Shown here in pieces: positions 1 to 11,044 of a DNA stretch of 64,000 nucleotides (within the stretch, counting starts at the first letter, position 1; each line of letters starts with the position of its first letter). The position numbers were made by a program, and so were the translations under genes. The stretch is from Proteles cristata cristata (taxonomy: Eukaryota; Chordata; Mammalia; Carnivora; Hyaenidae): contig JAESUZ010005464.1 in the NCBI GenBank assembly GCA_017311185.1, forward strand, positions 669,001 to 733,000, written 5' to 3'. A model generated the notes under the pieces. The model worked only from the letters and a program-made list of their open reading frames with translations. It searched no databases and had not been told where the DNA came from.

Positions 1-312
1 ACACAGAACTACTTAGTCAATGTCAGTTTACAACAGAAGCAAATCTCTCTGGTCATTATCAGTTGTTAAATATTGCTTTTCTCCTAGCTCATAGGCCATT
101 TACTATTAGCTCCTCTCAGGGACTGATGAAAGGTCTGATGTTTTGTGATTTTAATATCTGATTTCAGCCAAGGTGCTGCGATTCCTTGTAAAATTTCCAG
201 CAAAGATTCTGATCAAAACAAGGACAAGAGTAGACATCTACCAATTTGGTGTCAAAACTAGTCCAACTTCATATATTACAGAACTTTATCAGGACAGGAA
301 AGGAAAATATTC

Positions 313-525
313 TTTAATTTAAAAAAATTTTTACTTTATTTTTGAAAAAGAGAGGCAGAGCATGAGCAGGGGAGGGGCAGAGGAGAAAGAGACACAGAAT
401 CTGAAGCAGGCTCCAGGCTGTGAGCTGTCAGCACAGAGCCCGACGTGCAGCTCGAACCCACAAATATGAGATCACGACCTGAGCTCAAGTTGGAAGCTTA
501 ACTGACTGAGCCACTCAGGTGCCCT
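313..525 (-). mobile_element. CAN-SINE
   Basis: Antisense SINE: T-rich tail at left, GA-rich middle, tRNA-derived head ending GCCACTCAGGTGCCC. The short direct repeat AAAATATTCTT flanks it (near 304 and 533). Confidence 0.9.
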
Positions 526-1322
526 GGGAAGAAAAATATTCTTGATAGTTCCTATGGGATCTCAAAAAAACCCATTATATGTGATTTAACACATCCAGGG
601 CAGTATTTAAGTTGTTAGGCTCTAATGAGGTGCTGTTTTCCAGAGAATTATAGAAACAATACAGTGATGATAAAGGCTGTCATGATGAATTAGTTCTTCA
701 TCACTGCTAATATACAGCAATTTAATTCACAAAACACGCTTAGCACTACACACTAGGGATTTCAAAATAACTTGTAGGATCACAAGATCATGGTTTTCAG
801 ATGATAATCCTCACTATTAACAGTAAAAGACAAATTAAGTCTGATTCAAAGGTTCTTCACATTTTTAAATCTCCGCACAGACAGAAGGCATAATTGGAAA
901 AATCTAGAAGGTAACAAATGTGAACATAAACATAAATCTGATATGTAAAAACTTAAAAAAAAAAAAAAAACCCCACCAATATTTATATACAGATCAGCAA
1001 CTCCATGAGCGGAGAAGAGGTACCCATGTCAGTGCTGGAGACTTCACCAATGGGACACAGAGCAGTGTTTGGAAGGAAGAGGAGAGGGGTGGCCAGGACA
1101 AAAAGGGGACAATCACACACATTAATGGCAAACTAACATTTTCTCTTTCTCTTTTCAATGTAACTCCGTATTTTTTTATGTCTCCATTTTTTTCCTTCTC
1201 TTTCCATCTCCTTACTCATGGTCTCCACCTTCAAATTTCCACTTCACCGCTTGGATTTCTTCTTTTTTAAACACGTCTCATCACTGGCTGTGACCTCTGT
1301 CTATGTGTTCATGTTCATCTGG

Positions 1323-1417
1323 TCCTAGACAGGCCCCTGATCAGATGAGGTGGCAATATAACTACCTGCTAATACTACCAGTACTGCTACCTCATCCGAT
1401 CAGGGGCCTCGCTAGCA
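1323..1417. ncRNA. candidate pri-miRNA-like hairpin
   Basis: Arms 1323-1355 and 1385-1417 are inverted repeats matching at 28 of 33 positions, with a 29-nt loop (1356-1384). The core AGGCCCCTGATC is perfectly paired. Either transcript strand gives 28 Watson-Crick pairs plus one G-U pair. Stem length near 33 bp and a large apical loop match the geometry favoured by Drosha/DGCR8. It lies in the common first intron of GRAMD2B. I do not recognise it as a named miRNA. It could instead be a remnant of a palindromic DNA transposon. No expression evidence is available from sequence. Confidence 0.4.
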
Positions 1418-1461
1418 TCATCCATTCAGGAGAGGGGAACAAAGAGATAAGACCCTGAATC

Positions 1462-1688
1462 GGGGCGCCTGGGTGTTTCGGTCAGTCAAGTGTCCGAGTT
1501 CGGCTCAGGTCATGATCTCACGGCTGGGGAGTTCGAGGCCCGTGATGGGCTCTGTGCTGACAGCTCAGAGCTCGGAGTCCGTTTCGGATTCTGTGTCTCC
1601 TTCTCTCTCTGCCCTTCCCCCGCTCACGCTCTGTCTCTTTCTCCTTCAAAAATAAACATACGTTAAACAATATTTTTTTAATTTAAAA
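1462..1688 (+). mobile_element. CAN-SINE
   Basis: Head GGGGCGCCTGGGTGTTTCGG, CT-rich middle and A-rich tail ending before GACTGAATC, which echoes CCCTGAATC at the 5' side. Confidence 0.9.
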
Positions 1689-2505
1689 AAGACTGAATCA
1701 GTAACATGAGAATGGCTTAGTCAGATAACAGTCTAACACCATGGGTCCACTTTCTTCAGGTCCACTTAAAAAACTTGTGTTCTGATGGATTCATTTACTT
1801 TTCAACGCTAAAACCGAATAGGCCACTTTACTGGTAGATAACTATCCTGCAAAGAGATTTGAGAAACCAGTGCTTTATGAGAACACTGTTTGCCATTTGC
1901 TGAGCTCTCCTATGCTATGCAGCCCAAATACTGTATGACCACACTCCCCAAGTGCTTCCTCTCACCAAGTCCAACCTTCTAACGTGCATATTGGGAGATG
2001 GGTATTATCAAACAAACCAAACTTATAAAAAATTGCATTCTGGCCTTAAATGATAACAGCATAAGAACACAACAAAAACCTTGGCAAGTGGTTACCCCTT
2101 AGATAAGGAAATGTAATATAGAAGACAGGAAGAAGGCTCTCACTTTTCATCTCAAGCAGAGGCTACACGGTTTTATTTTTCTAACCTTATACACATATTG
2201 CTTTAAAATATGTCAACACAGGGGAGATTATGGTCCAATTTCTTAGTTTCTTCTTTGTATAACTGTCATAAAAAAAAATAAAACAGCGATAAGTGTCACA
2301 AGCAAAATTTTAAGAACTTGTAAAAAATGACCCAAGCACGCCAGCCTTTGTTAACATTGTGACATCTGTTAACATCTCCAGTAACACTGCACTTCGGGGA
2401 AGTTTTCAAAATTCTAAGTATGACTGTCACCTACTCAACAGTCAACAAATATTCATTATGTTCTCAAGTGTAAGGTACTGATCTGCATTTAAAGTGCTTA
2501 CAGTC

Positions 2506-2712
2506 CTGGGGCGCCAGGGTGGCTCAGCTGGTTAAGCGTCCTCCTTCAGCTCAGGTCATGATCTCACAGTTCATGAGTTTGAGCTCCGCGTCAGACTCTG
2601 TGCTGACAGCTCAGAGCCTGGAGCCTGTTTTGGAGCCTGGAGCCTCTCTGTCTTTGTCCCTCCCTGGCTCGCACTGTCTCTCTCTCTCAAAAAAATAAAC
2701 ATTAAAAAAGTT
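2506..2712 (+). mobile_element. CAN-SINE, left half of inverted pair
   Basis: Head GGGGCGCCAGGGTGGCTCAG, tail AATAAACATTAAAAAAG. Its own A-tail is interrupted by the antisense SINE at 2713-2942; remnant tail and target duplication reappear at 2943-2971. Confidence 0.9.
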
Positions 2713-2942
2713 ATTTTTTATTTTTTAAATTTCTGAGAGAGAGAGAGAAAGAGAGAGAGAGAGACAGAGAGAGAGAGCCGGGGAGGGTCAGAGAGAGCGG
2801 GAGACACAGAATCCGAAGCAGGCTCCAGGCTCTGAGCTAGCTGTCAGCACAGAGCCTGATGCGGGGTTCGAACCCACAAGCTGAGAGATCATGACCTAAG
2901 CCGAAGTCAGACGCCCAACCGACTGAGCCACCCAGGTGCCCC
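2713..2942 (-). mobile_element. CAN-SINE inserted in the tail of the preceding SINE
   Basis: T-rich start, long GAGAGA tract, and head ending GCCACCCAGGTGCCCC. It sits tail-to-tail with the SINE at 2506-2712. Confidence 0.9.
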
Positions 2943-2989
2943 TAAAAAAATAATTTAAAGTGCTTATAGTCTTGTTTTCTTGGATTGTG

Positions 2990-3660
2990 AAAGCATCTCT
3001 TCAGGCTATACCACTGGCCCTCACATGCTGCTGACAGAAACATAATGTAGTATGGCTGCTTTGAGAAATGTTGCCAGTTCTTCAAAAGTTGAACACAGAT
3101 TTACACTATGATTCAGAAATTCCACTTCTAGGTAAATAATTAAAGAGAGAGAATAGCATATGTCCACACAAAGACAAGCATACAAACATTCATAGCATTA
3201 TTCATGATAACCAACAACTGGAGACCACCTAAATGTTCATGAACAAGCCAACAGATGGACATAATGTGATGTATTCACGATAAAAAGGACTAACTACTGA
3301 CATTCGCTACTTACAAACGGACCTCTAAAATCCAAGGCTAAGTGAAAGAAGGCGGATACAACAGCCCGCATATTATATGATTCTGGTTCTATAAAATGTC
3401 CAGAAAAGGCAAATTTATAGAAGCAGAAAGTAGACAAACGGTTACCTGGGGCAAGGTGGGAATGGGGATAAAATATAAAAGTGGGTGAGCAATCTTTGGG
3501 GTGGGGTGTGGGAAAATGTTGAAAAACCTGGTTTAACAATAGTGTACCACTTAGTAAACTCACTGAAGTGTACAGTGGAAATAAGTAAATTTTATGAGAC
3601 GGAAAATATATTGGCCTCTTAAGTATAATCTGTCTCTTGAGACAACATGTCCCATTACGA
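2990..3660 (+). mobile_element. old L1 3' end
   Basis: Diverged L1 text of the ORF2 end and 3' UTR: phrases such as GAAATTCCACTTCTAGG, AACAACTGGAGACCACCTAAATGTTCATGAAC and a late GGTTACCTGGGGCAAGG. The minus-strand open frame inside it is an artefact. Confidence 0.75.
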
Positions 3661-3774
3661 ACGTGGGAACCTGACACATATGACACAAACTACTGTACCT
3701 TAGAGAATGCAGTTAAGTTGCTTCCACTTCCTTTCTATGAGTAATTCAATTTTAGATAAAGCTCCCTCTTTGCT

Positions 3775-3961
3775 TTAAAAAAGTTTTTTTAAAAATTAGA
3801 GAGAAAGTTCGTCAACAGCAGAGGGGGCAGAGGGAGAGAGACACAGAATCTTAAGCTCAGTGCAGAGCCTGACAGGGGGCTCAAACCCACAACCCTGGGA
3901 TCATGACTTGAGCTGAAATCAAGAGTTGGACACTCAACTGAATCAGCCACCCAGGCGCCCC
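3775..3961 (-). mobile_element. CAN-SINE, diverged
   Basis: T-rich start, GA-rich middle, head ending GCCACCCAGGCGCCCC. Confidence 0.85.
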
Positions 3962-4255
3962 TCCCCCCGCACTCTTTAAGGAAAAGGAGCAGTCATTGAG
4001 ATGGCTGTGGCAGAGTTTCTCTCGAGGACCTTTACGCCATTTGAAAATGTGTCAAACTAGAGCTGAGCATTTAAAGCCTTACGAAGATGGTGAAGGAGAG
4101 TTCTTTTGGAATTTAACAAATGGAAAACAATGAACAGTGTCAAGATGAGGAGCCACGAGTTAAAAGTTCAGTGCCAGGAAGCAGGATGTTGAAAATCAAT
4201 GGCTTGTAGATAAAAGTACTGGACAATAGATGGGAAAACACCAGAGCAGTAAGCA

Positions 4256-4452
4256 ATTTTTTTTTTTTTTTTGTAAAGGAGAGACAGAGTGTGAGTAGGG
4301 GAGGGGCAGAGAGGGAGATGCAGAATGTGAAGCAGCCTCCAGGCTCTGAGCTGTCAGTACAGAGCCTGATGCGGAGCTTGAACCAATGAGCCGCGAGATC
4401 ATGACCTGAGCCGAAGTTGGACACTTAAGTGACAGAGCCACTCAGGCTCCCC
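4256..4452 (-). mobile_element. CAN-SINE
   Basis: Poly-T start and head ending GCCACTCAGGCTCCCC; flanked by AGCAATTT and AGCAATATT. Two minus-strand open frames here are translations of the SINE. Confidence 0.88.
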
Positions 4453-4627
4453 AGGAAGCAATATTTAAATAAGCTGGTAGGTCACTCAACAGTTCTAGTA
4501 TGATATGTTTTTAGTATAAAGTAAAAACCAAGGTGCCATGTTGGTTTCACGGATGGCTCATGAGCTGCTCCCAGGGTCCTCAAGGTCTAGCTAACGCAAC
4601 AGAGGCTCACTTAACAGAACGCAGGGC

Positions 4628-4829
4628 AGGGGTGCCCGGGTGGCTCAGTCTGTCATCTCTGACTTCAGCTCAGGTTATGATTTCATGACTCGTGAGTTCC
4701 AGCCCTACACCAGGCTTTGCGCTGATAGCATGGAGCTTGTTTCAGATTCTCAGTCTCCCTCTCTCTGTGTCCCTCCTCTGCTAGCACTGTCTGTCTGTCT
4801 GTCTCAAAAGTAAATATTAAAAAAAAAAA
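4628..4829 (+). mobile_element. CAN-SINE
   Basis: Head GGGGTGCCCGGGTGGCTCAG, CTGTCTGTCTGTCTC middle, poly-A tail; flanked by AGAACGCAG and AGAACACTT. Confidence 0.88.
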
Positions 4830-5029
4830 ATAGAACACTTGGGCATGCTATCAGAGTCAGGACTGTGTAATTTTGACTAATTATCTTTTATGTAATCCTT
4901 CCACCCACCTCCACAGCAGGTCCCTGACCTTCAATGGGAAAGACTGACATAGCTAGGGTTATTGAGAGCTAACAACATCAGACACTAGCTGAAGTGAATT
5001 TTTTTATACTTCCCATTTACACTTGACGG

Positions 5030-5140
5030 CAAGCATCTATGAAGCAGGTGACTTAAATATTCCCCTTTACAGATGGTGAAAGTGTGTTCACTAACTGGCC
5101 AGAATCCTACTTCCAGGAGGCAGAAAAGTCAGATGTCAAA
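5030..5140 (-). repeat. MIR fragment
   Basis: CCCCTTTACAGATGGTGAAA is the antisense MIR core, followed by a diverged equivalent of the splice-like MIR middle. Confidence 0.5.
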
Positions 5141-5161
5141 TCCTAGTTTCCTAGAGACTAC

Positions 5162-5281
5162 TTTTTCTTTTAATTTTTAAAAAATTTATATACATAATCT
5201 CTACACTCAACATGGGTCTCTAACTCATGACTCCAAGATCAAGAGTTGCATGCTCCAATGACCGACCCAGCCAGGTGCCCC
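5162..5281 (-). mobile_element. short, older CAN-SINE
   Basis: About 120 bp: T-rich start, ATCTCTACACTCAACATGGG, AGATCAAGAGTTGCATGCTC, head GCCAGGTGCCCC. It lacks the long GA-rich middle of the felid type. Confidence 0.8.
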
Positions 5282-5535
5282 TAGGCCTGAGTTCTTAACC
5301 TCTTTAGGAACTGCCTTGATAAATCAGCAATTTCCTGTGACAGTAACCTCTAGCCATAGGACTGATTTGATTCACTACATTTCTTTTCGAAAACATTTTA
5401 GACAAGAACTTTCATAAAATTTTAATAGTTTCTAATGTTACAATTCTTTCTTCCTATTCCAAAGCTTGTATTAAAAAGTATACCAGGTAACCTGTCAGAA
5501 TTGGGGACCTGGAAATGAGATTTTAAAAAATTGTG

Positions 5536-5761
5536 GGGGCGCCTGGATGACTCAGTCGGTTAAGCGTCTGACTTCAGCTCAGGTCATGATCTCACAGTCT
5601 GTGAGTTCAAGTCCTGCGTCGGGCTCTGTGCGCATAGCTTAGCCTGGAGTCTACTTCAGATTCTGTGTCTGCCTCTCTTTCTGCAGCTCCCCAGCTCACT
5701 CTCTTCTTGTCTCTTTCTCTCTCTCAAAAATAAATAAATATTAAAAAAAAAAAAAAAAAAA
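5536..5761 (+). mobile_element. CAN-SINE, first of tandem pair
   Basis: Head GGGGGCGCCTGGATGACTCAG and poly-A tail leading directly into a second SINE. The repeat TTTTAAAAAATTGTG occurs before this copy and after the second copy. Confidence 0.9.
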
Positions 5762-5945
5762 GGAGTGCCTGGGTGGATCAGTTAGGTGTCTGACTTGGGC
5801 TCAGGTCATGATTTCATTGTTTGTAGGTTCAAGCCTCATGTCAGGTTCTGTGCTGATGGTTTGGAGCCCAGAGTCTGCTTCAGATTCTGTCCCCCTCCAG
5901 CTCTGCCCCTCATCGACACACAATCAAAAATAAACATTAAAAATT
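5762..5945 (+). mobile_element. CAN-SINE, second of tandem pair
   Basis: Head GGAGTGCCTGGGTGGATCAG, same orientation as the preceding copy; tail AATAAACATTAAAAATTTTTT then the shared flanking repeat. Confidence 0.9.
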
Positions 5946-6002
5946 TTTTAAAAAATTGTGTACACACATGGAAAATAGGTAATATATAATATAGAGGTTC
6001 TC

Positions 6003-6219
6003 TTTTTTTTCTTAAGTTTATTTATTTTGAGAGAGAGAGAGAGGGAGGGAGTGAATGAGCAGGGGAGGGGCAGAGAGAGAGAGAGGGAGACAGAATCCCA
6101 AGCAGGCTCTACCCTGTCAGCATGAAACCTGACATGGGGCTCAATCTCAGGAACCCATGAGATCACAACCTGAGCTGAAATTAAGAGATGGATGCTTAAC
6201 TGAGCCACCCAAGGAGCCC
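6003..6219 (-). mobile_element. CAN-SINE
   Basis: T-rich start, GAGAGA tract, head ending GCCACCCAAGGAGCCCC; flanked by AGGTTCTCTTTT and AGATTCTCTTTC. Confidence 0.9.
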
Positions 6220-6710
6220 CTGGAGATTCTCTTTCTAAATGGGCACTTTCTAAGTTTGGAATTAAGCAAGCACTAAGAAATCAAGCTATATTCAAACATT
6301 ATTTTTCTTTGCTCCTATTGCTTCCAATGCAAGATCAGTTCCCAACTTCAACCCTTATTTTGTTTGTAAGATAAATACTTTTACCACAGGTCACTTATGT
6401 TTACTTGAATTCACTAATGTCAAATACATCCCTAAAATCATTATTACTTCTTGCTAATGGGAATTTCCTTTTAAGGTAAATGTTTATACTGTCCACATAC
6501 ACCCTCTGTTTCTCCATATGAATGGAGTTGAACAAATTTCTAAAATTCTTATGTCCCAATGAGTTTAAATGCTAAAAATTAAAATTGCATTACAAATGTT
6601 ACTTGTCATGTAATTCATCATTTGAAATATGTATCAAGAGAACTTTTGCCCAGAATATATCAGTCGTTTTAGACAGTTTTTGTAATTCACTGAAAATAAC
6701 TTAGCCTTTG

Positions 6711-6916
6711 AGGGGCACTTGGGTGGCTCAGTCTGTTAAGCATCCTACTTTGGCTTGCATAATAATCTTGCAGTTTATGAGTTCGAGCCAGCATTGGGCT
6801 CTGTGCTGACAGCTCAGAGCCTAGAGCCTGCTTTGGATTCTGTGTGTGTGTGTCTCTCTCTGCCCCTTCCCTGATGGCGCCCCCTCTCTCAGATATAAAC
6901 ATTAAAAAAAGAAAAG
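6711..6916 (+). mobile_element. CAN-SINE
   Basis: Head GGGGCACTTGGGTGGCTCAG; flanked by TTAGCCTTTGA and TTAGCCTTTAA. Confidence 0.9.
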
Positions 6917-7123
6917 TTTAGCCTTTAATAAATGAGATCTACAAGAGACTTTAAGAAATAAAAGTGTATCTCAGAAAATATGTGTCAAAAATGTTAGGTA
7001 TGTTAGAAATGTCCCTATATCGGGACCATAACATTCAGAATGAAAAAAGTACCAACAGGAAGGAAACTAGGGTCTCAAAAGGAAATACGCAGCTAAATTA
7101 CCAATTCTTGGTAATAAAGACGT

Positions 7124-7333
7124 TATTTTTATTTATTTTTTTTAAGTTTATTTATTTTGAGAGAGAGAGAAAGCATGAGCAGGGGAGGGGCAGGGGGAGA
7201 GTGAAAAAAAGAATAGTAAGCAGGCTCTGTACTGTCAGCGCAGAGCCCAATGCAGGGCTGGAATCCATGAACCCCAAGATCATGACCTGAGCTGAAGCAA
7301 GATGCCCAACTGACTGATCCACCTAGGTGCCTC
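7124..7333 (-). mobile_element. CAN-SINE
   Basis: T-rich start with TTAAGTTTATTTATTTTGAG, GA-rich middle, head ending CCACCTAGGTGCCTC. Confidence 0.88.
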
Positions 7334-8466
7334 AGAAAGGGGGTATTTTTAAATCAAATATGCATTTTGGTAATGAGTAAATCTGCAGCCTCACTGCTAA
7401 CACAAAGATGAATCAATGCACCTAAACATTCTAACTGCTACTGATAGAAAATGTGATTAAGAAACTTTAAAAGAGTAAAATTTCCCCTGAGATAGTCAAG
7501 CTGAATGTCGGTTATAAGTGTATTATATACCTTAATGAGGGGTGTGGGGTCTCAGCCTCCCTAACAGATGGTTATCGAAAGTGATTATTCGTGGGGATCT
7601 CTGAGAAAGTCAGGAAGAAAAAATGTGATCAGAGTTTGCAGTCTATTTAAGGTTCACTAATATATATGGGACTAGTGTGTGAGCTACTATCTGTTAACAA
7701 CTTTAAATAGTACTGTGTACATAATACATGTTCAATAAATGTTAACTGTTAATTAACAGCAAAAATAGCAGCAGCTAAGTTCTATGGGGTTGATCACAGA
7801 TAGGCAAGGTGAGCATGAGTAAGGAAGAGCTAAGTACGGCCCGTGGTGAGGACAGACTTTAAAGGAAGCAAATCTTGAGTGACTAGTACAAGTATATTGA
7901 GACAAAGAACAGAGGCAACTGCTTGAGCAAAGGAATAGAGATGAGAAGGAAAAAAAGAAGCTAACTTTATCCAGCAGTCCATTTGGCACAGCTGTTCCTT
8001 ATTCTTCTGCATCATCACCTCCTAAGTCCAGAGTGACTAGTCACTAGGCTTGTTTGGCTGTACAAAGCAGGCATGCTAGTAGTATGAGGAATGAAGTTGA
8101 CATGATCTACATGGACTCCAGTGTACTTAAATTCCTGGCAGAGGAGATGAGATCAGGGGGGTCATCAGATTCTAGAGTAGAGCAGTATTCAAGTTCAGGC
8201 TCCAGAGTTAGCAGCCCTGGACTTGAATTTGATCTGTTCTCTATTAACTGGGTCTCTGCCTAGTTGCTTAACTTCTCAGAGCCTCCATGTTCTTTTGTGG
8301 AGAGTAGAGATAAGGACAGCACCTGTCTCATTCTGTATGAAAATAAATGCTGAGTGTTGAGCATGAGGCCTGTTAGACAGCAAGTGTTTTCAATAAATAC
8401 CTGCTATTCCTAAGTAGCCTATTACTAAGTAGTAGTAGTTCTAGGTGATGAAGCCTATGTGGAAAG
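7334..8466. other. intron stretch without gene; MIR remnants
   Basis: No exon seen. A MIR-type end (TACATGTTCAATAAATGTTAA) lies near 7710-7750 and a longer sense MIR copy covers about 8175-8410 (CCTGGACTTGAATTTGATC, GCTTAACTTCTCAGAGCCTCC, TTTTCAATAAATACCTG). Small open frames on both strands have no coding character. Confidence 0.6.
8175..8410 (+). repeat. MIR
   Basis: Near full-length sense MIR order: gttcaggctccagagt, GCTTAACTTCTCAGAGCCTCC, CACCTGTCTCATTCTGTATG, CAATAAATACCTGC. Confidence 0.7.
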
Positions 8467-8471
8467 AGAAG

Positions 8472-8661
8472 TCATTTTTTTTTTTTTTTTTTTTTAATTT
8501 GAGAGCAAGAGAACACAGGAGAGTTGGGAGGTGGGAGAGGTGCAGACAGAGCATCTGAAGTAGACATCACAGAGCCCGACATGGGGCTCAAATTCACGAA
8601 CCTTGAGATCATGACCAGAGCCAAAGATGGATGCTTAACCACTGGAGCCACCGAAGCGCTC
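8472..8661 (-). mobile_element. CAN-SINE
   Basis: Poly-T of over 20, shortened GA middle, head ending GCCACCGAAGCGCTCC. The open frames on both strands are translations of it. Confidence 0.82.
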
Positions 8662-10640
8662 CGAGAGCAAGCCATTCTAATTCTCTTGAGAAGAAAATGT
8701 CCATCAGGACACCCAGATTCCAACGACTCTGAACTTTGTGATAATTTTTCTAAGTTACAAAGTTCATAACAAAAAAGACTGAGCCTACGTGTCAAAATTT
8801 TGCTACTCAAATGATTTCAAACGTGGAATGACCACACCGTATATATCACTGATAACGTATCTACCTCCATCTTAACAATACTCTTATTTTGGTACCAAAA
8901 CAAGAGTTCAAAAGCTCAGGAAGCAGAGAGTGTCTCGTCTATAATTGATTCAGAAGGGACTTCAGCAGGCCTGGAAACTACCACTTTATGGAGAAAAACA
9001 AACAAAAAACCTCCATAAACCAAGAAAAACTTAACCAAAACTGTCGGACAGGTAAACATCCTTAACCGTGGACAAGATTCAGTTATAGGCCAAACTTTAT
9101 AGTAGTATCATGTTTGTGTTTAATGTAGCCACAGCCTCCAACGACGCCCTCTGAACCTCAGTAATATATGTATGTATGTGGCTCCCCTCAACGCGGCTCT
9201 TGGCTTCCCCATCACCCTCATTCTTGCATTCCCAGCCATGATGGAGCCAATAGTATGTGTTCCTGTATTTGTTGAACTGAAATGAATTTGTGCAATTTGC
9301 TGTTCCAGATGAAGTTGTGGCTGTTTGGGGCCTTCTGCCTCAAGGTGGTTGTGTTTATCTTCTATAAAATTATTTCCCCAACTTCTGAAGAATTTGAAGT
9401 CAATGGAATTCCTCTGAACAGGTAACAGGCTTTCTCAATCTATTACACACTCTCCTCAGCTGAGTAGACTATTGGGAAGATGGAGATGTAAAGCCTTAGC
9501 AGCTGGGGATGGACTTGAATCATTGTGCTTTGTGTAAGTGGAACTGTTAACACTGTCTGGGGCTGACTTCTGGACTAGGAGTTTACGGTCTAGGTGTCTA
9601 GTCACATAGCACTCCTGTCACCTAGATGAAATGCTGGTAAGAATGCCACAATACCTCTTTTTAAGAGAAGCCAATAAAAGAATGGTTAACTGCAAACGAA
9701 ATAGATGTCCTTTGCTACTTTGTCTCTTTCTTGGCACTGAATTATTAGAACAGAGTTAGGACTTTATTTTGGGGACAGAAAACAAAACCTTTCTGTGAGG
9801 GTTATCCCCACGGCATTTCCCCCCTCAATTGTCTTTTTATCTATTATTTAAAGGGAAAAGAATATCGGCTGAACTTGACAAAGCTGAGGGGAAGAAAGGG
9901 TAGCCAAGGAAAGCAGACACTGTGAGAGATTATGACCAAAGCCTTTGAGACAACAAATCAAAGCAGCTAATAAAAGCTAATTTTCTTCCAAAACTTCAGC
10001 CCAAACTCCGATACGCAGATGGAATATGCTTTGATAAACACAAGTCTTTATTTGGAACCATGCCATGTTATAAAAATTGAATAAATGTTGAAATAATGGG
10101 ACTGAATTTTAACTATTTTTTAGGTACCCCCAATAGGCTGGTACCAAAAACAAAAAAAAGGGGCTTATTTAACAGGTTATTTATGTATTTATCTTAGTAC
10201 CAGTTGAAGTGACAGTGATACAGAAAATAAGCAAATATGGATTTTTTTCCGCTTGGAAACAAGAATGCCTGGGAATAACAATCATGGAAATAATACTTCT
10301 GGATCTTAAAAACAGTAGTACAGGGAAAGACAGAGTTTGTAGGTCTAATGATGTGCCAATCCTATTATGAACATGAATCTTTTAAGAGGATATAGTCATA
10401 ACCGGATATTTGAAATGTTTTCTCCCCCAACCCCTTCCTACACCCTCTCTCTGTCCAATTAAAAAAAAAAAAGTATGTAACAAGTTTCTGTCAAGTTCCC
10501 AACCAAAGGCAGACAGTCTTTGAAGGGAAAGGTAAAGTATATTTCATGTTTTCTACTACTTTTCCTCTCTCTTAAACAGAAACAGTGAAGAGCGTGGGGG
10601 GAAAAAAGAAACCCTTTAGTTCTGGATCAAGTGACAAAAT
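8662..10640. other. repeat-poor intron 1 adjacent to the promoter
   Basis: No recognised transposon over almost 2 kb, apart from short A-runs. It contains the small plus-strand ORF at 9282-9425. Being immediately inside intron 1 and free of SINEs, it is a plausible place for promoter-linked regulation, but no specific element is proven. Confidence 0.4.
9282..9425 (+). other. 47-codon ORF with membrane-like segment, unrecognised
   Basis: An ATG at 9282 opens 47 codons on the plus strand and ends at a stop at 9423-9425. An internal ATG at 9309 directly follows a good acceptor (TGCTGTTCCAG), and a CAG|GTAACA donor follows 9421. The peptide contains MKLWLFGAFCLKVVVFIFYK, a hydrophobic run with basic ends resembling a signal anchor, then an acidic tail (SEEFEVNG). 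It is antisense to GRAMD2B intron 1. I do not recognise the protein and no partner exons are visible. Most likely a chance ORF or an old repeat remnant. Confidence 0.15.
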
Positions 10641-10689
10641 ACACAACGCTGTGAAAGTAACGACCGGATGACATCTACGAGGCAGCTTC

Positions 10690-10706
10690 ATCGTCATACA
10701 CGTCAC
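10690..10706 (-). promoter_or_regulatory. pair of CRE half-sites in intron 1
   Basis: Minus strand reads AGTGACGTGTATGACGA: a TGACGTG and a TGACGA about 8 bp apart, roughly 340 bp inside the intron from the CpG-island exon. CREB/ATF or bZIP binding is an inference from the motifs; flanking CpGs suggest the site belongs to the edge of the island. Confidence 0.35.
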
Positions 10707-11044
10707 TAAGATGTAAGGCGACAGAGAGAAATGTCAGCGCTGTTCCTTGACCTGACTTAGAGATCTGAATGTCTGCCCCAGACCTCCCTTGGGGCAGACA
10801 CCACGCCAACTGTGCTTTCGCTCCAATCATTCACATCCCCACCAGACTGCAAGCTGCAGGACCTTCCTGAAACGCTGCTGTGCCCTGTTCTCCACCACAG
10901 CATCGGAGAGAAAGAGCCCGGGCGCTCCCGAAAGAGTTCAAGCCACGGGGCTGTCCGTCCACGGTCAAGTGCCGAGCCAAGCCCGTCCCGGGCACAGAAG
11001 TTTGGGCAGCGCGCTCTCGGCCACCGGGGCCGGACACTACTTAC

